Shown here: positions 10,934-20,545 of the stretch, piece by piece | How the letters are laid out: each line of letters opens with the position of its first letter | How positions within the stretch are numbered: position 1 is the stretch's first letter | Assembly: GCA_010645155.1 (NCBI GenBank) | Contig: CM021316.1 | Coordinates: 3,268,235-3,332,234 of the forward strand | Length of the DNA stretch: 64,000 nt | Origin: Tigriopus japonicus | Lineage: Eukaryota; Arthropoda; Copepoda; Harpacticoida; Harpacticidae | Reading direction: 5' to 3' | Program-made: the position numbers and the translations under genes | The notes under the pieces: generated by a model | The model's database searches: none | What the model was told of the DNA's origin: nothing | Seen by the model: only the letters and a program-made list of their open reading frames with translations

Positions 10934-11230
10934 TAGTGATGTGACTTGGTGTGTTGGGCAAGCTTTTTTGCGCGAGGTCGCAAGGTAGGGTCACCTAATG
11001 GAGATTTCGTATTGTGCTCAGCTCTATCAGCAAACACAAATTTGAGTGTCATTTGCAACCCTGTTCAGAAGTCACAAAAGTTAGGGACGCCGTTCCGTTC
11101 TCCTTGATAAAAAAACAGGTTTTTGAAGATTGGTAAGCAAAGTCGAATACGATTTCACAAAGGTCGATTGGCGACACTACCTTACGACCTCGCGCAAAAA
11201 GCTTGCCCAACACACCAAGTCACATCACTA
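10934..11230. mobile_element. hAT-like MITE, 297 bp, with 8-bp TSD
   Basis: Inverted termini of about 55 bp begin TAGTGATGTGACTTGGTGTG and include GGGCAAGCTTTTTTGCGCGA with minor differences. The flanks GTAAAACA (10926-10933) and GTAAAACA (11231-11238) form a perfect 8-bp TSD. There is no coding content between the arms. Confidence 0.92.
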
Positions 11231-11690
11231 GTAAAACATGAACTCTTTGGATGAACTTTTTTCAAGTTTAAGTCAACAACATTCAATTGTAAAAGCGCGT
11301 TGCGCAATCATTTGCAATTCAGGTGTCTTGCTTCATCAGTGAAAAATGTGTTTTTTTCGTTTCCGCGAATTTGTTCGTCTCCTGCCTTCAATGGAGTATA
11401 AATAGTTTGTGTGCTCCCCTGTGTGACTCATTCTCTCTCTCTTGCCTTGCTGTTGCGCTCCATCAACGGTTAAGTTTCTAGAGCTTTCCATTAAACTCTG
11501 GTTGAACTCTTTGCTCTCTTCGTCACTCCTTCCTCTCATCCTTTCTGTCACTCTTCAGATTTTCGGGTTTTCTACTCGTTCATTTAAGTTTTTAAGTATA
11601 CAATCTCTTTGATTGTCTCATCACTTCTTCCTTCCCTTCATTTTTTCTCAATCTTTAGAGCTTGCTTGCGCTTCGTTCATTCTCTTCACC
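11231..11690 (+). other. Pyrimidine-rich leader upstream of the unknown gene
   Basis: CT-rich sequence on the plus strand with two tracts ending in AG (near 11556 and 11659) lies directly before the ATG at 11691. It could be a 5' UTR, with or without an intron. I cannot decide which. Confidence 0.35.
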
Positions 11691-13217
11691 ATGAACGAGG
11701 AGCCCTTGGCCATCCGCCTCGTCTTCTCCAATTTCTACTAGGGCTGATTCTCGAGAATTTCTCGAAAAAAACGAGGATCGAAAATTCTCGAGAATTTTTT
11801 ATCAGATTACTTTAGGTTATATTTTGGAGTTGATGACAAAACTGTTTCATTGAAAGCAAAAGTTTCACGCAAAAGAATAATAGGAGCAATGAGCAATATT
11901 TGAAACCTTATAAACATTTGCATAGTACAATCGAACAAGAAAATAACTCGTGAATCAGACCAAACAAAATCTAACTGGCTTCTCAGACCAGATTCGAGGC
12001 AAGATTCCGTATCCGATTTTTTTCAAGATTCTAATGACTTTGGTGTTGTGTACAAGAAAACCTGGTTTTGAAAATCACAGCTGAGCAAAAATCCGGAAAT
12101 GTCTAAAGTTGTAACAATGTCGGTAGAACGTTTCAGAAATTTCAGAAATGAAATTTCAGAAACGATTGTCCATGAGGTCCAATCATTGTTTTTCACACTC
12201 ATGTTCATTTTGATTTTGGTATGAACTTCAAAAAAAAACAATTTCAAGTTCTTTAGAAGCTTTGAATGTACATTGTTTTCGCAGTTTTCACTTTTTCTCA
12301 TATTCTCGAGAATTCCCGAGAATTTTTCTCAAATTCTCTAGAAATTCTCATTCTCGAGAATTGAAATTTTCGAGAAAATCGTCAGCCCTAATTTCTACAC
12401 CCATGATCTCAATGGACGGCTCCCATTGAAGGATCTGGTGGCGGGCCCTTTTCGCCTTTTCCTCTTCGGCTTGTCTGAAAAGGCGCGAAAGAGGAAAATT
12501 AAGACCTCATTTGTGGAGGTCTTTGGTCCAGAGGTTCTTGCAGAGAACGATCATCGGCAAACGTGCCTTAAAGTTATCAAAAAGTTCCGTCTCTCTGAGG
12601 CTGAGTTCATTGTGCCAATGGAGTCCTCTTTCTTCAATGAAATCTGTCGCCTACATGACTTCCTCACTTGGTCAAAGGTGGCCTTTACCCGGAGATGCCC
12701 AACCTCTGGACTTCCTTTCCTCCACACTGGCATCTTCCTCCGAGGCAATCGCGCTCCAAATAGCCTCATCGTTCTGGAGGATGGTCTCCCCATGAACCCC
12801 GAGGTTGGCTCATGTATTCAAATCCTTGAGGTCAAAGTAGTTTCCCTCCGGAGCGGCCATGAGAACATTCTTGATCGGCTCCTGGATGTACAGATGGGGC
12901 TTAATAGAGACGACCTGTCAAGTTATGAAATTCAGGTGCTGAATCACTCTTTGGGAGTGATGGGCGTGGACATGGCCAAGGTCCTTTACCGATTTGCCCG
13001 TGTGGCCAAATTACCAGTCCAATTCCACCCAACTCTCTTCAATTCGGACGTTTTCGCCACGTGGCTCCAATTCGGAATCCCCATGTGGACTGCAAAGTCT
13101 CCTGAAGCCGCCAGGATGCATGAGGTTGTGCAAGATTTGCCACCGAGGGACGGGGCAGTATCTTTGAACCTCTTGAATGCCCTCGAGAAGGGCCACACAG
13201 GCCTGCAGGAATACTGA
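11691..13217 (+). pseudogene. Unknown intronless gene split by a MITE
   Basis: An ATG at 11691 in good context (CACCATGA) starts 16 codons (MNEEPLAIRLVFSNFY) that stop at the insertion of the MITE at 11739-12390. Beyond the MITE and its target duplication, the same frame resumes at 12399 and runs to TGA at 13215-13217. The undisrupted gene would have encoded about 288 residues. The frame is GC-richer than its surroundings, and 263 codons are open, which argues for real coding. I do not recognise the family: it is basic near residues 45-55 (EKARKRKIKT), has no signal peptide or membrane segment, and contains the conserved-looking segment FLHTGIFLRGNR. LINE ORF1 or another accessory transposon ORF are possibilities. 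A shorter product could only start inside the MITE-proximal region. Confidence 0.6.
11739..12390. mobile_element. hAT-like MITE inside a coding sequence, 652 bp
   Basis: Termini TAGGGCTGA and TCAGCCCTA are inverted, with subterminal TTCTCGAGAATT motifs repeated at both ends. A perfect 8-bp duplication ATTTCTAC flanks it (11731-11738 and 12391-12398). Removing the element plus one copy of the duplication restores one open frame across the junction, so this is an insertion into a gene. Confidence 0.93.
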
Positions 13218-14400
13218 AATTAACTGCCCAATACTTCTTCCACACTTCCTATCCTTCTATCTGAACTGACCCTCTTTTATTTCCCTTGAGCTAAGAGACA
13301 ACCAACCCTACCCCGGCCATTTTCATGGCCACCATTATGATGTTAATGAGATAAGCAAATACCATTTAAATTTCACTCTGCTTGATTATAATTTACTCTG
13401 CTTAAATCACTCTCGCCAGAGCGATTTAAGTTTTTCCCAAATCTAATCTTATCTCCAAACTTTATATTTTTGACAACTCGTCGATGTTCAGAGGTCATTT
13501 TGTCGCCTAATAAATGGAGACTTGTGTGTCACCCGTGCATTTAAGACAAAACTACCGTCTAATCCGGACCTGGCGCCTCCCCGAACCTAGCCTTTGCCTC
13601 CTTTCAACTTGCGGAAGTGCACCATGCATGCACACATATCAGTGCTAAGATAAGATCCAGTTATAAAATAGTTTGAAGCCTTGAGTATGAATGAAGTACC
13701 CGAATTTTGTTCTAATTGTCAAAAAAAAACCTCGCATCTGGATGGTTCCACCACGTAAATTTCTTTAATTTGTCGTTTATCTCTGCATTTAGACCTTTCA
13801 ACCAATGGTTGTATTTTGAAAAGTTCCCATCCGGGATAAATTGTTGCCCTTCTTAAAGTACAAGACACTTTCACTTGTACCTTTATTTTGCAAAGAATTG
13901 TCTCTTGTGGATGGTTTTAACAAGTTAATCGGCTTTATTTCGGTACTCGTCTCAGAATTTAGGCCTTTTAACCAATACTTGTGCTCTCACTTGTACCATT
14001 ATTTTCAGACCGCAGACAATTGACTTCAAAGTTCCATTTGAAATTCCATCCCTCTCATAGGCTCAAGAAACGATTATCTGATTGGTTGATTAAGGTTGTT
14101 TCAAAGAACTCCGTTTTGAACATGTTGAAAAGTTCGTGCCTGATGGGTTCGAATAACCAATTGAATATGATGCTGCCATTGGTCAACGGGGAACCATGCC
14201 AATTGAAAAGTACCCGGTCGGGATCAATTTTTCCGTTTGATATTAAACTTCACTTTTCAATTTGTTCAATCAAAAAAAAAGTTCCCCGATGACCAATTAC
14301 AGCAATCACTGGTGACGTCATCATTTTTGGCGGGAAAAAAGTTTGGAAGACCTGTGTTTCTGATGAGTGTGCGAGGTAACTAAAACGAAGGTTTAGGCCT
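13218..14400. repeat. Non-coding, with relic satellite units
   Basis: 13218-13720 holds nothing recognisable. From about 13738 to 14240 there are at least two or three diverged units related to the 29554-32850 satellite. Landmarks are CTGGATGGTTCCACCACGTA, ACCAATGGTTGTATTTTGAAAAG and TTTTAACCAATACTTG, with an inverted piece containing TGCCATTGGTCAACGG. A TTTTTGGCGGGAAAA sequence at about 14326-14340 resembles an E2F site but lies beside no gene start. Confidence 0.5.
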
Positions 14401-14402
14401 GA

Positions 14403-14520
14403 TCAGGGTTGCCAGGTCTTTGACGGCCCTTATCGCCAGATTTGCCACCGAAATTCGCCAGAATTCGCCACCTCATTTGAAAAATCGCCAGATTTTCGCC
14501 AAATTTCTTTTTACGAACAA
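14403..14520. repeat. CAGGGTTGCCA repeat end
   Basis: Begins CAGGGTTGCCAGG and continues with CGCCAGATTT-type motifs. It is the same family as 19066-19400. Only one terminus is visible, so it is probably truncated or has a very degenerate partner end. Confidence 0.5.
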
Positions 14521-15020
14521 CCTTATGTACATCATGCTGAAGTAATCATCGAGGAATACCTCAAATGGTCAATTCTTCAGTTTTGTTTTTCAACTTTTAT
14601 TTCAACTTTTATCTTGTGATACACATTTCATGACAAAAGTTCTCGAAGAAAAACGGAATGCCACCATATTGACTTTCCTTCATAAATTTTCATTTGTAGC
14701 ACTTAGAACGCGTTTTAGTTTGTAATTTGTGAAGAAAATTGAAATTTTATTGATGCCAAGTAATAAAATCTTTCGGACTCTTTTTTGAAATGCTATGAAA
14801 TTTATAACTGTTTAAAAGCAATGTTAATGGTATTAATTTTACGTTAACGAAATCTGACCAATTGCCATAAAAAATCCCAAAATGTGACGTTATAGCGATC
14901 GCAGTCAGCTGCCTCCCAGCAGGGTGGCCACAGGCCCCCCTCCAGTGAGGCTGGCATGAATGTATTTCGTGGCAGATGAATGAATGGCATAAAAAAATAG
15001 TAATGAAAGCACATATATCA

Positions 15021-18005
15021 CTACCGCTGACGAGCGGCTCTGGGTGGGTTTCGGCGAAGCAACACTGGGGTTTCAGCCTGAGACTGTGGGTCAATACGGG
15101 GTTGGGCAGGCAACCGAGCCGGAGGGCGGCCTCGGACAGGTAATGTGGCCACTGGAACTGGAGAGGAGGTGTCCACAAAAGCCGGCTTCAACCTATCCAC
15201 GGAGACTGACTCAGGTCTACCTCCATAATTCAGGGTGAACGTGCGAACACCAGGCTGGATGACCTTGTAGGGGCCAAGGTAGGGAGTGTCCAGGGGGCCT
15301 GGGTTTGGGCCCCGCCTCACGAAAACGTACTTGGCTGTGTCCAGTGCAGGTGGTCGGTGGAACGTGGGGTTAGCGTGTTGGGTTGTAGGCACTGGGGCGA
15401 GGGAGCCCACCGCTGAGCGCAAGCGTTGCAACAACTTGGTAGGGGGGACCAACCCCTGGGTACAAGTCAAGAACTCCCCTGGGACCGCCAGGGGTGTCCC
15501 GTAAACCAGCTCCGCCGACGAAGACCCCAAGTCCTCTTTTGGAGTTGTGCGAATTCCCAGCAACACCCAGGGTAGGTGGTCCATCCAAGATGATCCCGCC
15601 TCCGAGAGGGAGGCTTTCAAGCTGCTCTTGAGGTGGCGATGGAAACGCTCAACGAGTCCATTTGCTGCTGGGTGGTAAGCGGTGGTGTGGTGTAGCTTGG
15701 CCCCGAACAAGGTCCCGAGATCCTTCCATAATTGACTAGTGAATTGGGCCCCCCTGTCAGAAGTAATGTGTCCCATAATTCCAAAACGGGACACCCAGGT
15801 GTTCACCAAAGCCCTGGCCACAGACATTGTATCAGTGGAGGCAAGCGGGATGGCCTCAGGCCATCTGGTGAACCAGTCCACCACTGTGAGGAGATGCGTG
15901 AACCCCCTGCTCGAGGGTAAGGGCCCAACCAAGTCCACATGGATGTGAAAGAAACGCTCTCTGGGAACCTCAAAAGTCCCCGGGGGGGCCTTGACGTGGC
16001 GGTGCACCTTGGAGCGCTGGCAGTCCAAGCATTGCTTTGCCCATTGGCGGCACTGCTTCGATATCCCGTGCCAAACGAACTTCGAACTTACCAACTTGAC
16101 CGAAGAGTTGACTGAGGGATGGCTCAAATTGTGCAGGGAGTCGAACACTGGGCGGCGGAGGTGGGATGGAACCCATGGTCGCGGACGTCCAGTCGAAGTG
16201 TCACACAACAATTTCTGCCCTGTGCCAAGAGAAAACTCCTCCCATGACAACCCGGTGCATGAGGTCTTCACGGCGGCGAGCTCTAGGTCTCGGGCTTGTG
16301 CGTCTGTTAGGGCGTTGAAGTCCACTGATTGCCTCAAGCTGGCCAGCCTTGGGTCGTCATCTTCAGTGTCGGCCTCAAGCGGTGCCCTTGAAAGCGTGTC
16401 TGCCACACTGTTACTCTTGCCTGAGATGTGGGTGATGGTGAGCGAGTAAGAGCTCAACTCGTTCAGGGTCCTCTGCCTGGTGGGGAGCCAAGGTGGAGCG
16501 GGGTTGCCCATGGCAAAAGTCAGGGGCATATGGTCCGTGAACACTGTAAATGGCCTCGCCTCCAGCTGCCACCTGAAATGTCTGACAGCCAACTTGATTG
16601 CCAGGAGTTCCCGGTCGTAGGCGCTATACTTAATTTCTGGTGGCCGAAGTTTCTTGCTGAAGTATGCCAGGGGTTCCCAAACCGCGTTAGGGGCTCTCTT
16701 GCGCTGCTCCAAAACCGCCCCCACAGCCACCCTGGAGGCATCCGTTGTTAGGGCTACATCCGCCTCAGGGTCCTGGTGGTTGAGTAGCGTCGCCTGGGCA
16801 ATGGTCTCCTTTGCCGTTGCAAAGGATTGTTCAGCTTCGGGAGTCCAGACGACCTTGGCTTTGCTTGCCTTTGTCTGAGCTTTTCCGGTCTTGTTCAGTA
16901 TCGTATACAATGGGGAGAGGGTCTCCGCTGCCTTCGGGAAGAATCTTCTGTAGAAATTTACGAGACCCAAGAACTCTTGTAGGGCCCGCACAGTGTTAGG
17001 TCGAGGGAACTCAGCAACCGCTCTTACCTTGTTTGGAAGTGGTTGGGCCCCACGGCTATCTACTAGGTGTCCCAAGAACTCTAATGAGGTCTTCCCGAAG
17101 CTGCACTTGGAAGGGTTGATGACCAACCCGTGGTCGGCTAGTCGTGCAAAAACTTGTGCCAGGTGCGACTTGTGCTCCTTTGGGGTTTTGCTTGCCACCA
17201 AGATGTCGTCCAAGTAACAAAAGACAAAGTTGAGCTCCCCCGTGACCACGTCCATCAGGCGCTGAAACGTGCTGCCTGCGTTCCTCAACCCAAAAGGCAT
17301 GCGGTTGTACTCAAACAGCCCAAACGGAGTGGTGATGGCGGTTTTGTGTACATCAGCTGGGTCCACGGGTACCTGGTAGTAGGACCGTGCAAGGTCGATT
17401 TTTGAGAAGACCTTCTTGTTGTGGAGGCTGGCCGAGAAATCAGCCAAGTGGGGGATGGGGTAGCGGTCAGGTTGGGTGGCTGCGTTGAGGGCCACGTAGT
17501 CCCCGCAGAGTCGCCATGACCCATCCGGCTTCTTGACCATCACCATGGCGCTCGCCACGTGGGAGTTTGAGCGCCTGGCAATACCTCGCTTGATATCGGC
17601 AGCGATGGCCTCCTTGGCTGCGGCCAATCGCACTGGGTCCAACCACCTGGGCTTGGCTCTTGGTAGGTTGCCCTTGGTCTCAATCTTGTGTGCGATTCCG
17701 TGCGCAACTGTTGCGGCGCCAAATGTAGGCGTTGTAATGGAAGGGAACTCGCTCAAGAGTCGAGTGTATTGGTTGTCTGAGAGTGAGTGGCAGGCCAGGC
17801 CTAGGCTGTATTGTCCGCTTGGAGTGAGATTGACAATAAGACTGTGGTTGTCAGGGTCTACCAGCCTGCCCTGCTTCATATCTAGGAGGAAACCTGATGC
17901 CCGAAGAAAATCGCTGCCCAATATCGGGGTAGTTACGTCAGCTACTGTGAAGCGCCACTTTATTTGTTTAATCCCTAAACAGAGGGTAAGAGGTTTTTCC
18001 CCCAA
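15021..18005 (-). CDS. pol: Ty3/gypsy pol: protease end, RT, RNase H, integrase
   Basis: An uninterrupted frame of about 994 codons. Residues about 20-60 are the protease C-terminal part (ILGSDFL). RT spans about 110-310 with RLCGDYVALN, SKIDLARSYYQV, MPFGLRNAGSTFQ and the catalytic FCYLDD near residue 264. RNase H follows with ALTTDASRVAVGAVL and FTDHMPLTFA. Integrase has an HHCC-type zinc region (HNLSHPSV to CLDCQRSK). Its catalytic residues are Asp in HVDLVGP, Asp in TSDRGAQF and Glu in NGLVERFHR. A GPY/F module (YLGPYKV) follows and the tail is Pro/Arg-rich. All catalytic residues I can check are present. The frame is offset from the protease frame at 17975-18202, so a frameshift or an indel separates them. 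Confidence 0.93.
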   Translation of the reverse strand: MGEKPLTLCLGIKQIKWRFTVADVTTPILGSDFLRASGFLLDMKQGRLVDPDNHSLIVNLTPSGQYSLGLACHSLSDNQYTRLLSEFPSITTPTFGAATVAHGIAHKIETKGNLPRAKPRWLDPVRLAAAKEAIAADIKRGIARRSNSHVASAMVMVKKPDGSWRLCGDYVALNAATQPDRYPIPHLADFSASLHNKKVFSKIDLARSYYQVPVDPADVHKTAITTPFGLFEYNRMPFGLRNAGSTFQRLMDVVTGELNFVFCYLDDILVASKTPKEHKSHLAQVFARLADHGLVINPSKCSFGKTSLEFLGHLVDSRGAQPLPNKVRAVAEFPRPNTVRALQEFLGLVNFYRRFFPKAAETLSPLYTILNKTGKAQTKASKAKVVWTPEAEQSFATAKETIAQATLLNHQDPEADVALTTDASRVAVGAVLEQRKRAPNAVWEPLAYFSKKLRPPEIKYSAYDRELLAIKLAVRHFRWQLEARPFTVFTDHMPLTFAMGNPAPPWLPTRQRTLNELSSYSLTITHISGKSNSVADTLSRAPLEADTEDDDPRLASLRQSVDFNALTDAQARDLELAAVKTSCTGLSWEEFSLGTGQKLLCDTSTGRPRPWVPSHLRRPVFDSLHNLSHPSVNSSVKLVSSKFVWHGISKQCRQWAKQCLDCQRSKVHRHVKAPPGTFEVPRERFFHIHVDLVGPLPSSRGFTHLLTVVDWFTRWPEAIPLASTDTMSVARALVNTWVSRFGIMGHITSDRGAQFTSQLWKDLGTLFGAKLHHTTAYHPAANGLVERFHRHLKSSLKASLSEAGSSWMDHLPWVLLGIRTTPKEDLGSSSAELVYGTPLAVPGEFLTCTQGLVPPTKLLQRLRSAVGSLAPVPTTQHANPTFHRPPALDTAKYVFVRRGPNPGPLDTPYLGPYKVIQPGVRTFTLNYGGRPESVSVDRLKPAFVDTSSPVPVATLPVRGRPPARLPAQPRIDPQSQAETPVLLRRNPPRAARQR

Positions 18006-18202
18006 GCTTTAACTGGGGAGCCATTAACGGCGTTGAGGTGGTATTTGTGCGGCACACATCGCTCCGTCTCACTGGGAGGAATAACCGAGATTTCAGCACC
18101 GGAATCTATCAGGAAGGCTTTGCCTGAGTAATCGTCTCTGGCGTAGAAGAGGTGCTGGATCTGGGTGCCGCTTTGAGGGGGGCCGGCCTTCGTCGGGCTC
18201 AC
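17975..18202 (-). CDS. Retroviral-type aspartic protease, N-terminal part
   Basis: The frame contains FLIDSGAEISVIPPSE, the active-site D-S-G-A loop and flap start of a gypsy protease. It overlaps the gag stop (TGA 18199-18201) in the -1 frame and then runs out at 17975, after KAWGKNLLPSV. The homologous continuation lies in the pol frame. The junction sits in a GGGGGAAAAAC run. That could be a slippage site or a simple indel, and I cannot distinguish them. Confidence 0.75.
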   Translation of the reverse strand: MSPTKAGPPQSGTQIQHLFYARDDYSGKAFLIDSGAEISVIPPSETERCVPHKYHLNAVNGSPVKAWGKNLLPSV

Positions 18203-18894
18203 TGAAGGCCGGCCAGGTCTTCCCCCGCCCTCTCTCCGAAAGATGGAACCTCATGGGTAATCGCTAGGGCGGCGACTTCTGTGTTTTGGTTTTTGCGATT
18301 GTTTTTCTTGCCCTTTTTTTCTTTCCCTTGGGGAGTGGCCACATGTTGACTCATTGAACAAGGTGGAATGCATCGCAGGGCGTTGAAACCGTATTCTTGA
18401 TGATATGGGCAGAACCCACCCACGTGCGGTCTCGAACCCAGGCCCAGGGCTGCTACTGATCCCGCTTGGTCCTGGCAAGAGTGCAAGGCCTCCCATTGGG
18501 TATCAGCAGCAGTCATGATGCTTTCGAGATCCTCCAGGCCTTTCGTGGCCGCTAGCTTCCTGTACTGAACAGGGAGCTTCCTCAAGATTAGGAGCCTCTC
18601 AAACCTTCCAGTCAAAGGCAAGTCGGGTCCAGCCAAAGACTTGATCTTGCCCCACCACAGGGCCGGCTTCTCGGAGGTTTCCAGCGCTGGGTAATCAATG
18701 ACCCGCTCCGCTCTGGTGTCGTTAGAAATGCCCAAAGCCTTCCTGATCCGGCTTTTGAGTAACTCGTAGCGATCTTGCTTTGAGGCCGGACTCATGAGGG
18801 CAATGTCTCCAACCAGGCTCACGGTGGTGGAGTCCAAGGCCGCGAGGTTTAGTTGCCCCCGGAACCGATCTCCTCTGGCCATCTTGTTATTCAA
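18199..18894 (-). CDS. gag: Ty3/gypsy gag, possibly N-terminally short
   Basis: A 231-codon frame starting MNNKMARGDRFRG. The central part resembles gypsy capsid, with KQDRYELLKSRIRKALGIS and a following conserved L-rich segment. Near residue 165 is an arthropod-type zinc-knuckle variant, C-P-Y-H-x-x-x-G-x-x-A-x-x-C-x-x-P-C. The C-terminus is Lys-rich (GKEKKGKKNNRKNQ). Capsids of this clade usually carry more residues before the part that starts here, so the N-terminus may be deleted. The ATG region and leader recur at 24389-24560. Confidence 0.8.
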   Translation of the reverse strand: MNNKMARGDRFRGQLNLAALDSTTVSLVGDIALMSPASKQDRYELLKSRIRKALGISNDTRAERVIDYPALETSEKPALWWGKIKSLAGPDLPLTGRFERLLILRKLPVQYRKLAATKGLEDLESIMTAADTQWEALHSCQDQAGSVAALGLGSRPHVGGFCPYHQEYGFNALRCIPPCSMSQHVATPQGKEKKGKKNNRKNQNTEVAALAITHEVPSFGERAGEDLAGLQ

Positions 18895-19065
18895 AGTCGG
18901 GCATTCCTAATTTCAAAGTTCGGAAGAACCCTCTCGACTTATGTAGCGAAATTTTAGATAAAAGCAACAAAACATACTTTTTTTGCAAATACAATGTCAA
19001 AATTTTGTATTTCAACTTCAATTTGTGCAGATAAGAAAGGCATTGTTGCAATCATCAGGCCCAGG

Positions 19066-19400
19066 GTTGCCAACTGGCGATTTCTATCGCCAGATTAGAA
19101 CAAGGCGATTTCTATCGCCAGATTTCACGAATCTGGCGATATTGAAACGTGTCTGGCGATAGAAAAATTAATCTGGCGAAATCAGCTGATCTGGCGATAA
19201 ATCTGGCGATTTTGATATTACTGGCGATAAATCTGGCGATTTTGATATTACTGGCGATAAATCTGGCGATTTTGATATTACTGGCGATAAATCTGGCGAT
19301 TTTTGTATTTCTGGCGATAAATTTGGCGAATTGAGCAAATTTGGCGAAAAAATAGGCGAAATCGGAGAAATTTGGCGAAAAAAATTGGCAAAATCGCCCA
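19066..19400. repeat. CTGGCGATAAAT tandem repeat in a CAGGGTTGCCA element
   Basis: It starts CAGGGTTGCCAACTGGCGAT. From about 19190 to 19325 a 30-bp unit (CTGGCGATAAATCTGGCGAT plus TTTGATATTA) is repeated four times, nearly perfectly. Flanking sequence is rich in TGGCGA/TCGCCA, giving many small hairpins. ORFs here (for example 19149-19334) are products of the repeat, not genes. Confidence 0.85.
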
Positions 19401-20158
19401 TTTTTGGCGATAACTCAGGCAAATTTTTGATTCTCTCATTATGATTTTGACTTTTATTCTGACTGAAAACCAAGGAGTAAATATTTTAGATGACAATCAC
19501 TAAAGGGGAAGAAGAGCTTTGACCAAAGGTTTGTTTCTTGATTTGATTGTGCTTTTATCAAGAACATGAAAATTTTGTTTCACTCTTTTGATGTAGAACT
19601 TACTTCCTCCCTCTTTGCGACGAATCCATCCATTAGACGACCCATCATAAGTTTTTAAGTCTCATCTAGACGACTTGTTATCCACGAGTTGTGACCTGTC
19701 CTAAGGGCAGGGCATGGGGGATGCCCTATATGGGGCAGCTAATTCCAACTTCCTTACAGACCGATGCTTTTATCAGACATGACTTTTCCCTACACGGGTT
19801 TTCTCTTTATTTACTTTAACATGGAATGACATTCTGTGTACCAGTTAAAATCGGTAAAAAATGCATACAAGAAATTTTAACAAGCGAGTTTGGGAAAAAG
19901 AGACTTTTTGAAGTCAAAAGCTTCGGCAAATGCATGTGTAACTGATTTAAAAAAAATCCCAATTTGATTTTCCTAATGGTAAGGCCAATTGAAATCCTAA
20001 ATAAATTGTTCATCCTATCATTTTGTGATTGCGCCCGTTTGGTTTTGTTTACACCCTCTTTATGGTTTACTAATCAATCTATTATCATATGGTCAAATTA
20101 CAGGGCATGAACAATGTCATTGATATAAATGTGTTTTTTACTTTTTGAGTGATCACGT
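19401..20158. other. No gene recognised
   Basis: AT-rich spacer. ORFs are at most 65 codons and have no recognisable motif. Confidence 0.5.
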
Positions 20159-20545
20159 TGTGGCCACCCTGCTGGGAGGCAGCTGACTGCGATCGCTATA
20201 AATGGTGACTCCCGCTTCTTTTTCTTCGTTAAGAAAAAAGCACGAAAATGGCCTTTACACAGGAAGATTTGACAACTACCAAAACTACCAAAACTACAAC
20301 TAGGCCTATTTGTTCTGTGAAGCACGAACCAACCTATGCTGGTGTGGTGGAAGTAGCTCTTGCTTCCCTCAGTATGAGCCCTATATTTCTAACAAATCTT
20401 CGTAAACAAACTTTTCAGCGTTGCCAAAATCTGACATCATCATGCCAGTTTTAAAGGTCAATCGTATGTTAAAACAGCATGCCTTACGATAGGGTAGGCA
20501 ATTCTTCCAAATAGGGTCCACGAACTTACCAGGGGGCGTCTTCAC
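20159..20545 (+). repeat. LTR-like copy of the gypsy family, plus orientation
   Basis: The first 43 bp (20159-20201) equal the 5' end of the LTR at 14890-14932, inverted. It includes a TATA-like CTATAAATGG near 20195. From about 20371 a block of about 85 bp starting TGAGCCCTATATTTCTAACA is repeated inverted at about 24065-24150. No purine tract precedes it, so it is a solo or 5' LTR piece. The 3' limit is uncertain. Confidence 0.6.

Larger units (their letters stand above)
14890..19060 (-). mobile_element. Ty3/gypsy retrotransposon, gag-pro-pol
   Basis: Minus-strand order is leader (to about 19060), gag, protease, RT, RNase H, integrase, then a purine tract GGAGGGGGGCC at about 14933-14943. 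Directly after this tract comes TGTGGCCACCC (from 14932 downward), the expected polypurine tract to 3' LTR junction. The first 43 bp of that LTR (14890-14932) recur exactly in opposite orientation at 20159-20201. I could not find a matching direct LTR upstream of gag, where a CAGGGTTGCCA repeat starts at 19066, so the 5' LTR seems lost or displaced. Confidence 0.85.

Noticed and set aside
10582..11058. 158-codon minus ORF
   Set aside because: Runs from spacer into the MITE at 10934 and has no homology signal. Chance frame.
14747..15178. 143-codon minus ORF overlapping the pol 3' end
   Set aside because: It reads through the polypurine tract and LTR in another frame of a strong pol gene. It is a shadow.
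19149..19334. Repetitive 61-codon ORF (LAINLAILIL repeats)
   Set aside because: A direct product of the 30-bp tandem repeat, not a membrane protein gene.
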